Source: Litoditis marina
Lineage: Eukaryota; Nematoda; Chromadorea; Rhabditida; Rhabditidae
NCBI GenBank assembly: GCA_964036275.1
Contig: OZ038436.1
Span: 9,888,147 to 9,952,146, forward strand
Length of the DNA: 64,000 bases
Direction: 5' to 3'
The notes under the pieces were generated by a model that saw only the letters and a list, made by a program, of their open reading frames with translations, was not told the DNA's origin and did not search any database. A program made the translations under genes and the position numbers. This document shows, one piece after another, positions 11,284-21,500 of the stretch. Position 1 is the stretch's first letter, and the number at the start of each line of letters is the position of its first letter.

Positions 11284-12969
11284 GGAAAGAGAAAAGAAGG
11301 TTCTACTGTCTGTGTAAGCCCTACTGTTCCCCTTTTCACAGTCTATGTGAGTCCCAATGTTCTCATTTCCATTGTCTATGTAAACCCCACTGTTCCCATT
11401 TTCACTAGCGTAAGACAGAGAAGAGAGGAAGTAGAGAGAAAGAGAAGAAGAGCTAGAGAGAAAAGGAGGTTCTACTGTCTATGTAAGCCCTGCTGTTTCC
11501 ATTTCCATTGTCTATGTGAGCCCCACACCCACTGCACCTTTTGTAGCTGTACATGTGAACCAAAGGTGAGAACCACAACCATTTCATTTTTGCTGTGTAT
11601 GTGAATCCCCACTGTTCCCATTTTTACAATAGCAAGTGCATCTCAACCTGAGTAGACGAGTTTCACGCCGTCACGGTTAACAGGAATGGCTTAACAGGGT
11701 AAGCTAATGGGTATAAAAGCGCGGCGGGAAGAGATGAGAGCCATTCGAACGCTCTGTTCGCCCCGAGGGTGCCCGCCCTTGAGTGGAGCTGCTGCCGCTC
11801 CCGTGCCTTATGTCGAAGAGAACTCCCGCGCCCCATGTTAGGGCAAGCTTTCGCGCCTTATGTTGGAGAGAGACCTGTCTGGGGTTAAAGAGAACTCCCG
11901 CACCCTATGTTAGGGAGAGCTTTCGCGCTCTATGTTAGGGGGAGGTCTCGCGCTCTATGTTAGGGAGAGGTATCGCGCTCTACGTTAGGGAAAACTTCCG
12001 CGCTCTATGTTAAAGAGAACTCCCGCGCCCTATGTTAGGGAGAGCTTTCGCGATCTATGTTAGAGAGAGGTCTCGCCGTCTATGTTAAAGAGAACTTCCG
12101 CGCTCTACGTTAGGGAAAACTTCCGCGCTCTATGTTAAAAAGAACTCCCGCGCCCTATGTTAGGGAGAGCTTTCGCGCTCTATGTTAGGGAGAGGTCTCG
12201 CCGTCTATGTTAAAGAGAACTTCCGCGCTCTACGTTAGGGAAAGCTCCCGCGCTCTATGTTAGGGAGAGGTCTCGCGCTCTATGTTAGGGAGAGGTCTCG
12301 CCGTCTAGTCTATGTTAAATAGAACTTCCGCGCTCTACGTTAGGGAAAACTTTCGCGCTCTATGTTAGCGAGAGCTCTCGCGCATTATGTCAGGGAGAAC
12401 TCCCGCGCTCTATGTTAAGGAAAGACCTGTCTGTGGTTAAAGAGAACTCTTGCGCCCTATGTTAGGGAAAGCTCCCGCGCTCTATGTTAAGGAGAGGTCT
12501 CGCGCTCTATGTTAGGGAAAGGTCCCCTCTATGGTGGGGAAAGGTCTCGCTCTCTATATCTCGCCGTCTATGTTAAAGAGAACTTCCACGCGCTAGGGAG
12601 AGGTCTTGCACTCTATGTTAGGAAAAGGTCTCCTCTATGATGGGAAAAGGTCCCGCTCTCTAGATCTCGCCGTCTATGTTAAAGAGAACTTCCGCGCTCT
12701 ACGTTAGGGAAAACTTCCGCGCTCTATGTTAAAGAGAAAGATCGCACTCTATGTTAGGCTGAGATGTTGCGCCTTATATTAGAGTGAGATGTCCCGCTCT
12801 ATGTAGTAGAAATCATTGCGCCTCATGTTGATAAAAACGTGATTGAAGTGGTTGAGACAAACGTGAGTTCCGCAAATGGAGCTTAAACAAATACTCCTAT
12901 AAGAGCTCGCCAGCCCGGAATAAAAATAAGGGAGGCGGAGGCGGCTTTAGCCGCCGGCGACCTACCTTG
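10850..12969 (+). mobile_element. Helitron-like unit U2 (left array)
   Basis: It starts TCCTCTATTATAAAGCGC immediately after the CTTG of U1 and ends with the GCGGCTTTAGCCGCC hairpin and CTTG at 12966-12969. In order: the 5' module with TTTTGGTCGAAAA and GTGCACTTT, a GA microsatellite (about 11230-11300), a short 33-bp satellite stretch (about 11300-11635), a promoter-like TATAAAAG module (about 11640-11800), then 25-bp minisatellite (about 11815-12800). Unlike U1, it carries all the internal modules seen in the right array. Confidence 0.72.
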
Positions 12970-14653
12970 TCTACTAATATAAAACCGTTGCTTGGTGTGT
13001 TTGTGTGTATGAGGCAAATTGTCCTTTTGGTCGAGAAATCGAGAAGAAATGGTGCACTTTGTAGTTGGGTTTCTGAAGAAAAAAACGTGAACAGTACGTG
13101 CTTTTCTGTTTTCATTTTAGATTTTTCTGAAACCGGCTGCTGCTGGAAACACTTATGATGAGACCTCCCGCGCTCTATGTTAAGGAGAACTACCGCGCTC
13201 TGTGTTAAGTAGAACTCTCGCGCTCTATGTTAAGGAGAACTCCCGCGCTCTGTGTTAAGGAGAACTTCCGCGCTCTATGTTAAGGAGAACTACCGCGCTC
13301 TATGTTAAGGAGAACTACCGCGCTCTATGTTAAGGAGAACTACCGCGCTCTATGTTAAGGAGAACTCCCGCGCTCTATGTTAAGGAGAACTCCCGCGCTC
13401 TATGTCAAGGAGAACTCCCGCGCTCTATGTTAAGGAGAACTACCGCGCTCTATGTTAAGGAGAACTTTCGCGCTCTATGTTAAGGAGAACTCCCGCGCTC
13501 TATGTCAAGGAGAACTCCCGCGCTCTATGTTGAGGAGAACTCCCGCGCTCTATGTTAAGGAGAACTACCGCGCTCTATGTTAAGGAGAACTATTCCGCGC
13601 TCTATGTTAAGGAGAACTACCGCGCTCTATGCTAAGGAGAACTCCCGCGCTCTATGCTAAGGAGAACTCCCGCGCACTATGTTAAGGAGAACTCCCACGC
13701 TCCATGTTGAGGAGAACTACCGCGCTCTATGTTGAGGAGAACTTTCGCGCTCTATGTTAAGAAGAACTCCCGCGCTCTATGTCAAGGAGAACTCCCGCGC
13801 TCTATGTCAAGGAGAACTCCCGCGCTCTATGTTAAGGAGAACTGCCGCGCTCTATGTCAAGCAGAACTCCCGCGCTCTATGTCAAGCAGAACTCCCGCGC
13901 TCTATGTCAAGCAGAACTCCCGCGCTCTATGTCAAGCAGAACTCCCGCGCTCTATGTTAAGGAGAACTCCCGCGCTCTATGTTCAGGAGAACTCCCGCGC
14001 TCTATGTTAAGGAGAACTCCCGCGCTCTATGTTAAGGAGAACTTCCGCGCTCTATGTTAAGGATAACTACCGTGCTCTATGTTTAGAAGAACTCCCGCGC
14101 TCTATGTCAAGGATAACTACCGTGCTCTATGTTTAGAAGAACTCCCGCGCTCTATGTTAAGGAGAACTCCCGCGCTCTATGTTAAGGAGAACTACCGTGC
14201 CCTATGTTAAGGAGAACTACCACGCTCTATGTTATGGAAAGTCACCGCGCTCTATGTTAAGGATAACTATCGTGCTCTATGTTGAAGAGAACTACCGCGC
14301 TCTATGTCAAGGAGTGCTATCGCGCTCTATGTTAAGGAGAACTTCCGCGCTCTATGTTAGGGAGAAGTCTCGCGTTCCATGTTAAGGAGAACTACCACGC
14401 TTTTTTTAACAGAACTATCGTGCTCTATGTTGAAGAGAACTACCGCGCTCTATGTTAAGGAGAGCTACCGTGCTCTATGTTGAGAAGAACTACCGCACTC
14501 TACTTTTAGGAAAACTCTCGCGCTCTATGTTGAAATAAACTTTCGCGCTCGGGGACTTTTCGAAGACGAAAAAAGGAAGAAACTTCAAGACTTAACCACC
14601 GACCTAGAATCATCAAGGGAGGGACCCGGGCGTAGCCCGGGGTACCTTCCTTG
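12970..14653 (+). mobile_element. Helitron-like unit U3 (left array, terminal)
   Basis: It starts TCTACTAATATAAAACC directly after U2 and ends with the other hairpin type (CCCGGGCGTAGCCCGGG at about 14628-14644) followed by TACCTTCCTTG. The body is almost pure 25-bp minisatellite (about 13160-14550). The next base is host T, and a host repeat interrupted at 7725 resumes shortly after. Confidence 0.72.
13160..14550 (+). repeat. 25-bp minisatellite (satA), unit U3
   Basis: About 55 tandem copies of a unit close to TCTATGTTAAGGAGAACTCC plus CGCGC. Related arrays with GAAGTTTCGCGC or GGTCTCGCGC variants fill U1 and much of U2, and appear reverse-complemented in most right-array units. Short open frames here are repeat artefacts. 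Confidence 0.9.
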
Positions 14654-14679
14654 TTTCTCCATATATTGCAAAAGTTGGC

Positions 14680-14915
14680 AACTGAGTAATTAACAGTAAA
14701 ACTTTGTCATAAAATGACGTTTTCTGGAATTCTGAAGGCCCGATGACGTCAAATTTCGAAAGTGCGAAGTTGATGTCAAATATTTCTCCAAATCATGAAA
14801 ATAGTTGGCCAGTGTTCATGAAACTTCATCTAAAGATGATGTGTTCTGGAATTATGCTGGTAAAATGATGTCATTATTAAAATATGCAAAGGTAACGTCA
14901 AACATGCTTCCATCC
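14680..14915. repeat. Host tandem repeat, right part
   Basis: Two diverged copies of the unit seen at 7570-7725, each with ATGACGTCA or ATGATGTCA followed by a GTGC/TGCAAA-GTCAAA motif. Similarity to the left part supports array insertion into a repeat. Confidence 0.5.
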
Positions 14916-15025
14916 AATTTTTAGTTGCGCATGTTGAATTTTTAAGAGCAAATGTAGTTAGTTCTTTTGGGTTTCAATTGCAAATTTAGACATACCTCCG
15001 GAATGTCTACAAAAAGTGTAAAATT

Positions 15026-15402
15026 CATCAAAAAGTGGAGAACCAACAATTGTGTGATTTGTACGAGCTACTCAAGGACGGCATAACTTCTAGGGACACT
15101 GCAACAAAAAGGGAAAAACATAGAGAGTGATTATTTTAAAGTGATGATGCCACAAAAAGTGGAAAAAAATTTTGCTAAGAAATTTTTTTTTGCTAAGTCA
15201 CAGCTTTTCGATTGAGATACAAAATTTGAGGACAATGAGCGAGATTAATGTTGTTGACACAATTTATCAGCTGTGACTTAACATTTACCGTGAACTAGTT
15301 AGCAAAATATTTTTCACTTTTTGTTGCAGTGTCCCTAGAAGTTATGCTGTCCTTGAGTAGCTCGTACAAATCACACAATTGTTGGTTCTCCACTTTTTGA
15401 TG
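15026..15402. mobile_element. Long foldback (inverted-repeat) element
   Basis: Arms of about 94 bp (15026-15119 and 15310-15402) are near-perfect reverse complements, beginning CATCAAAAAGTGGAGAACC. The spacer is about 190 bp and contains more AAAGTGG-type repeats. No ORF. The arms would form a long hairpin in RNA or single-stranded DNA. Confidence 0.8.
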
Positions 15403-15426
15403 GATACATTTTCACTTTCACTATTC

Positions 15427-15500
15427 TGTCAGTCAATTGCACACTCACGTGAAGCATGCTGCACACAGCAGAACTTAGGAACGTGCAATGATAAACTGTT
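15427..15500 (+). mobile_element. Fragment of the 130-bp MITE family
   Basis: GTCAGTCAATTGCACACTCACGTGAAGC followed by CAGCAGAACT and ACGTGCAATGATAAA matches the other family copies; the right half is missing. Confidence 0.6.
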
Positions 15501-15610
15501 TCGCCGAAACGATTCTTCGCCAAAACATTAGGAAAATTCAAGTTTTTTCTGGTAAAAAACGTGTTTCAGGTAATCAACAATAATTAAATCCTGTCGCGAA
15601 GCTGGCGATC

Positions 15611-15736
15611 CTTTAAAGAAGGACGATTATGTGGTCCAATCCCAACGCTTCAGTCCTTTAAACTGCAATACATTTCTCAATTGCAGTTCAAAAGACCGTT
15701 GACACGGGATCGGTCCACATAATCGTCCTGCTCTAA
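15611..15736. mobile_element. 125-bp foldback MITE, copy 1
   Basis: Termini TTTAAAGAAGGACGATTATG and the inverted CATAATCGTCCTGCTCTAA flank two arms that each run to a central AACTGCAAT / ATTGCAGTT. The whole element is almost one palindrome. Further copies are at about 40800-40937 and 59463-59585. Confidence 0.75.
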
Positions 15737-18440
15737 CATGAAATTCCACTCGGTGCCAGACTCGCGTTACTTCGTCCGTTGCTAGCAGTGTAGCAGCAGA
15801 AAAACCGTTTTTTCGGAATACCCTGATAGAACTTGGAATATTCTTTTTCTTTTCACAATACAATATTCGGAACTGATTTGAATGAACCCATTATAGACGG
15901 ATCACGATTTTCAATCTTTTGAGTTCAATCAGCACAGATTGTTTTTCCCATTAGACATCTCTTTCATAGTGTCCGACTTCAAAACAGACTGAAACATTTG
16001 TTCACTCTGCGTCTTAGTTTGAGTTAGAAGATTATATAGTTTTTAATTTACCCACAAAGACAGCAAAGGGCAAAGTTGAGTTTTGAGGGCGAGCGCTCAT
16101 TGATTTTTTGACAGCACATGAGATAGAGAGTGTAGATCAAAGAGACGCAGACCATATGATCTCTCGTCAAACCCCGCCCCTACAAATTGGACGGCACGCT
16201 CTCCTACGCGGCTTGATAGGGAACCAAACCTATACGAGATTTTGGGTTTCTTATTTGAACCGAAACACGAGGTAGTATAGATGTTTATTTAGTGGCGACG
16301 TTTCGGCGGATTCGCCGTCTTCAGAGCCTTATTCCACACTGGGGTGGTGAGAGAGAAAATGAGACAACCGAGTAAGTGACTTGAGGGATATACGAGATTT
16401 GTTTTATTGAAACTGAGAAAGTGTTCTTGTTTTCATTTTTGTTTTGTTTTTGACAACGAAAGTATTCAAAAAACTGAACTCCGTTTCATCGGCCACCATT
16501 TACAATATACTATCGAGTATGTAAAAGTATTTTCTAGAAAACAAACATACGACTGGAAAATTTTTTTTCGGTTCCCTAGTACTTCGATCCGTCAATGTGA
16601 ATTGAAATTGGTTAAAAGTGGTCCAAACACAAAATTCGTTCCTTTGATTTCCCTACGACAGGAAGAGTAAAAACATTATGAAAAATCAATTCATACACAA
16701 CACTATACTTATGTTACATAGGAATAATAGTAATAATAATAACGACATCAATTACCGAGTTCTGAGTGGTGATGAGTGTATATATAGTGTACGCGTGATA
16801 TACTGAGTGAGACGACCATGGGCTAAATGGTATGATGAATTCAACAACAAAATTGAATATTGGACACTGTCATGTAAGACTGAGTAACGTAAATATCAAT
16901 ACAATCGATCCCCACGTTACTCACATTGCGTATCAGAGTGTCCACAACTTTCGTGTGTCAGCTGCCAGGTCATAGTTATGAAATACAACTGCTGACAGCT
17001 GGGTAAGTTATCGCCACCGTATCCTAGGACTGACCCGACAAAACCTCACAACAAACAGCTGGCTCCACCGAGGGAACGAGAGACAGATGACATGCATGGA
17101 CTATAAAAGAAGAGCCGAGCAGATCAAAGAGACTTCGTTACTTTGTGATCATGTAGATATTATTGTTTCCCTTCTTATTCGTACACTCCGGTCTTTCGAT
17201 ACGAAACTCTTCTGATGTAAAACTCTTCTCGTGTTTAAACCCTTTCCCAAGGGAAATACGAAACTCTCTCTCTTTCTCTTTGTATATAATGTTGTACATT
17301 AGCTTTGATCAAATAAAGATTATGCCAAAGAAAGTGTGTGTAAATGAGATATCAAAATACGGTCGTGGTAAAATAAACTCCGGCAGAAATATAAAGTCAG
17401 GGTCTTGATAACACAAAGAGCCCAGAATTTGATCGAAGTTTGGGAGTAGGAAGTCTTCTGTTCAAATTAATCGAACCCATATGTCTGCAATTCTTCACAA
17501 TTGCTAGATTCGGCCACGTAGGGTATAATGGTTAGCATGAGCGTCTGCCGAACTTTTGTGCTGATTTCGAGTTTCGACGATTATTTTATGAATTTGGCAC
17601 CGACTATAAGCTATCACGGAAATTCTACATGGGCGGAAAAAAATGCTAATGCTCTGATACATTTCTGGAAAATGTGGAAGATCTGAAGTTCACACATTAT
17701 TTTCACGTTTGTCGCTGAAAGCTGGAACAATTAGATATGGTTTCAAACGGATTTCAGGATAAAATTGGTCTCCGCCGATGTTGCCAGCTTAAAGGGAGCG
17801 TACCTCTTTAATTTGATGATTTGAGTTATCAGTGGACACATGGGGACGAAAAATGGACAAAACAGTCAGAATTAGTGACAATTCCGCAACTTCGGTCGTT
17901 TTTGAGCAAATTTGAGTACGGCCACAGCGCGGAAGCCACAGCACGTACCTATTTTTATGGAGACGCGCACAAATTGTCCGCAAAACGTCCGTGAAACGTA
18001 TCATAAGTTCAATCACGTAACAACTGACATATTTAAAAGTGACTTAGTTATCTATGCCTCTTTTTGGTTTAATTAAGATTGAAGTTGTGTGTTTAAAAAC
18101 CGAATTCATATTTTGACCAAAAGTTTTGCGATACAGTAACTCTTAAGATAGTTTGGCTCATAAAAGGCTTGGTTCTCGACTGATTTCCTTTTTTCTTTTT
18201 TTTGTTGACTAGTAAGGGACCATGAGTACACTATCAAAGCAGTATCTTGAGACTTCATGTTTTTTATTCGATCGAAATTATAGAGAAACGGTCTCTTAAG
18301 TAAGGTGAACAAAACATTTGGGTGCGACTAAATTGGTGACGCGGTCGAGATGAGATAACAATAAAGACCTTCTCGAAACTGTGAAAACTGAAAACGAAAA
18401 CTTATATATGAAAACAGTTCATAAGTTCGCGATAAACATG
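15737..18440. other. Intergenic DNA downstream of the minus-strand lectin gene
   Basis: No gene supported. It contains the hammerhead-like motif, a copy of a dispersed motif with AGAGTGTAGATCAAAGAGAC (about 16125), and a degenerate tRNA-like A-box stretch (GGTATAATGGTTAGCATG at about 17521). An open frame at 16407-16670 has no recognisable features. Confidence 0.4.
16297..16324 (-). ncRNA. Hammerhead-ribozyme-like motif (degenerate?)
   Basis: On the minus strand the sequence reads CTGAAGA, a stem CGGCG-AATC-CGCCG, then GAAACGTC. This fits the conserved hammerhead core CUGANGA...GAAA and a GUC cleavage triplet, with an ultra-short helix III as described for minimal hammerheads of Penelope-like retroelements (established knowledge). 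Helix I is weak: GGC and GCC pair only if one base is bulged. Activity is uncertain; it may be a remnant of a Penelope-like terminus. Confidence 0.35.
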
Positions 18441-18446
18441 TTTATT
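18441..18446 (-). promoter_or_regulatory. polyadenylation signal AATAAA (minus strand)
   Basis: The reverse complement of TTTATT gives AATAAA about 55 bp after the TGA stop of the lectin gene at 18502, matching the short 3' UTRs usual in worms. Confidence 0.6.
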
Positions 18447-18501
18447 GCATAACAATATATCAGTGCTAGATTGTAGTCTGGTTCTATAAGTTGTAGTCTG
18501 A

Positions 18502-18591
18502 TCAGGCACAGTAGTTGTCCGTGTCGCACGTTGTCACCTGACAGATATATCGCTTGGACACGGTGTTGCAGTTCACAGTTGTCCAGCCGAT
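18502..18591 (-). CDS. Lectin gene (-): terminal CLECT exon j with stop
   Basis: 90 nt; acceptor CGTTTAG; stop TGA at 18504-18502. IGWTTVNCNTVSKRYICQVT holds the last two domain cysteines, and the tail TTCDTDNYCA resembles C-termini of worm CLEC proteins. An overlapping 60-codon minus-strand frame here is a shadow. Confidence 0.86.
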   Translation of the reverse strand: MGWTTVNCNTVSKRYICQVTTCDTDNYCA

Positions 18592-21500
18592 CTAAACGCA
18601 CTTCAATGTTATACGGGGTCTATATATATATTGGAACCGATTGAAATGAGAACTTCTTGAGGAAAGAACTCCAAATTGGAATCAGGATACGAAATTAGTA
18701 GTGAAGTTTTTGGACACGGTGCTGAGACTATTATATAATGTTCGCATATTTCCAAGCAAGCTCATAAGGTATATTTTGCTTCATACCGCTTTGTTTCTGA
18801 GTTTGACCCCGTTGCTTTTAAGTCGAATTCCGTAAATCGTCACCTCGAGAGTAAACTTCAACATCCCCTGAATCGGGCTCAAGCTACAGCTGATATTTGA
18901 TCTACAATCGATAATTGATTTACCGTGCTCTCCGAGGTGCTGTTTGGCGCGTTCATAACACACGAATTGCCAGTCGTGGGATACCCGGGCAGCCAATCAA
19001 TAAACGACGATTGCAGCTGAAATTAATCAATAATCAATCAATAGTCAAAAAATAAACGATGAAGACGTCGAACATGGATTATGAGGTATTTTCCGTCATG
19101 TCTTTTAATCAACACAACTACTGTATAACATACGTTTCTCACATTAAAGACATATTCAAAATAACATTTTGCTAGCCTTTCAGTACTTCTCACTGCTGGT
19201 TACGGCTGAAGTGGGTGAAGTTACGTGTTTGATCTGTAGATTTTATTACTATTTTCACTTTTGAACGTAAATATACTTTGTAGATAACCAGAATCAGTCA
19301 ATAAATCGATAAATCGATATATTTCCCCTCATACCGTTATCTGTGTATTTCACTGAAACTCGAATGAATTTCTATTTCATTCTTCTCTAATCATGAAAGC
19401 TAAGTTTTTTATAGGTCACCAGAATCAATCAAAAAATCGATATCTGATCATTTTACTAGAAGTAAACCGAATAGTCACGTAAAGTTAGCATTCTAATGAG
19501 GAATCTTGCACTTTTTCATTGCACGTTTCTGCGTTCTGCTGTGTTTAACATGTTTCACGTGACTGTGCAATTGACTAACAGTGTATCTGCGTCTATCCCT
19601 GTCTCCCATTTTGAAAGTTTACGTCTTCTGTAGATCACCGAGCATTTAAATCTTCAACAACTCATACATGTACCTTCTTGCATAACAAAAGTTACTATAT
19701 TTAGTAGATCATTACAATCAATCAATAAGTCGATATCTGACCGTAATCTGTGTCTTTCCCATTCCCTGTTCCCATTTCCATTTCCCGCCTGACATACTCA
19801 ACCCAATCGAGTATTGGTGGGGAGCAGCGAAGGTGGAATCGTGTTTAGCCAGGGCTGCAAATATCAATATTAATAATAATACTAATATTGATAAAATTAT
19901 TGACCATGATAATAATGGTTGAATTTGGAACCGTGTTGGGTCAGGGTTGACGGATACGGTGGCTATAGTTTCTGATGTGCATTAGGTATTTTCGAAAATA
20001 TGAACTATGGAAATTAACTGGAGTCGTGTTGGGCCAGAGCTGAACGTATTAATCGTAGTACCTTATTATCAACACAGCTATGAATAATAAAATGACTGAA
20101 GGTACAGTATCTATAGTTTCTAATGTGCACTAATTATATTTATACTACAGCACGAGAAAGTTGATAGATGGAGCTTACCACAGCTATACTTTTTGGCTGT
20201 AAATTGCTTGAAGAGAATAAGACGTTAGCGAAAGTTTTCAATGTGTACAATTTCAAACGGTAGCAATGAGGCTTAAATGTTCTGGTACTGTAACCTCAGT
20301 TTGTAGTATGTGAATTATAGTTTAGCATTATAAAGGTTAACTACAGCAAACATCGAGTGTTTTGTTTGTCTTATTACATTGACGAAAATTGAAAATCTGT
20401 TGATGTTATGCAATCCAGCAAATTTCAAGAGGTTCATAGCGCACCGCAATGTTTCGTTCGCTTTACTTACTGCCCACAAACACTAATCTCTAGTAAAGTG
20501 TGTGTAACCGAATCGACATACTTTTCACTTAGGACATCCTTAGGGAAGTTCCGTGTTTGTTGTAGTTCATTTATGGTTCATTTTGTTGAATGTTCATTTC
20601 AAGTATAAAATATTTGAATTTGACCTACCGTAGAGGAAATCGTGTTTTGCTCGACTGAATTCGGTGGCCAACTCTGAACCTCCTGGGTTCCAGACGTGGT
20701 CTGAGTCAGATGGTCTCAGACTGGCTATAAGGCAGTCGCAGACCATCTTGACCATGGTCTGAGACCAGTCTGAGTCAGACGCGGTCTGCGACCAGTCGCA
20801 CTCCGGTCAACTGAAATCAGCGCGGCCCCAAACCCCGGCAATTCAAATTTGAATTGATTAACATTACTACAGCTCTCCATATAACCTAAATCATTTGTAA
20901 TATTTTGTATTTTTCAGTTTTCATGAAAACATATTATATTACTTCTATTCACAGATCTAAAACAAACAGAACGATAATTTGCTTTCAATATTTTGTTCTG
21001 GGATTTGCAGTATTAATGTATTAATGAAGATAACTCAAAAATGTAATAATAAAAGATTAGGTAATCTCACAACCTTCATTTCAATGCTAATTCTTTTTGA
21101 AAAAAATAAAGTTTTTCAAAAGAATACGCAATGAGAATGTTTTCACTTTAACACCTAATCGAAGAAAAACTTCTTTCGCGTGTTAGTGCGGCTTTTAACT
21201 GAGCTCGATTGATCTGAAATTGCCGAGTTGCGCAGGGTGGCACCTCTGGCACGTACGTATCTAGTACTGGCCGGGCGTCACGGGTGGCGCGGGGGTTTTC
21301 ATTACGAGTCAGACCACGTCTGGAACCACGTGCGATATGACCCATGCGTGGTCTGAGACCATGGTCAATTGCGGGAAATTCTGGGGTGACTCAGACCACG
21401 TCTGGAACCCAGGAGGTTCCGAGAAGAATCCCCCCTTTGCGAGGTTCTGGCAGGTGTATTTGGCAGGGGTCCAAGAGGCCGCAATCTCACCTAAATACAG

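Noticed and set aside
11700..11800. Heat-shock element in the conserved TATA module (TTCGAAC...GTTCG)
   Set aside because: TTC and GAA are adjacent without the 2-nt gap required in a canonical nTTCnnGAAn array.
13729..14385. Repetitive peptide frames (ALYVKENSRALCQGELPRSM type)
   Set aside because: Artefact of the 25-bp minisatellite, which cycles through frames every 75 bp; the same holds for frames at 43045-43502, 49867-50097 and 51475-52289.
21148..21345. Minus-strand frame inside the TIR transposon as a transposase
   Set aside because: Only 65 codons and no DDE-type features; the element is too short to be autonomous.
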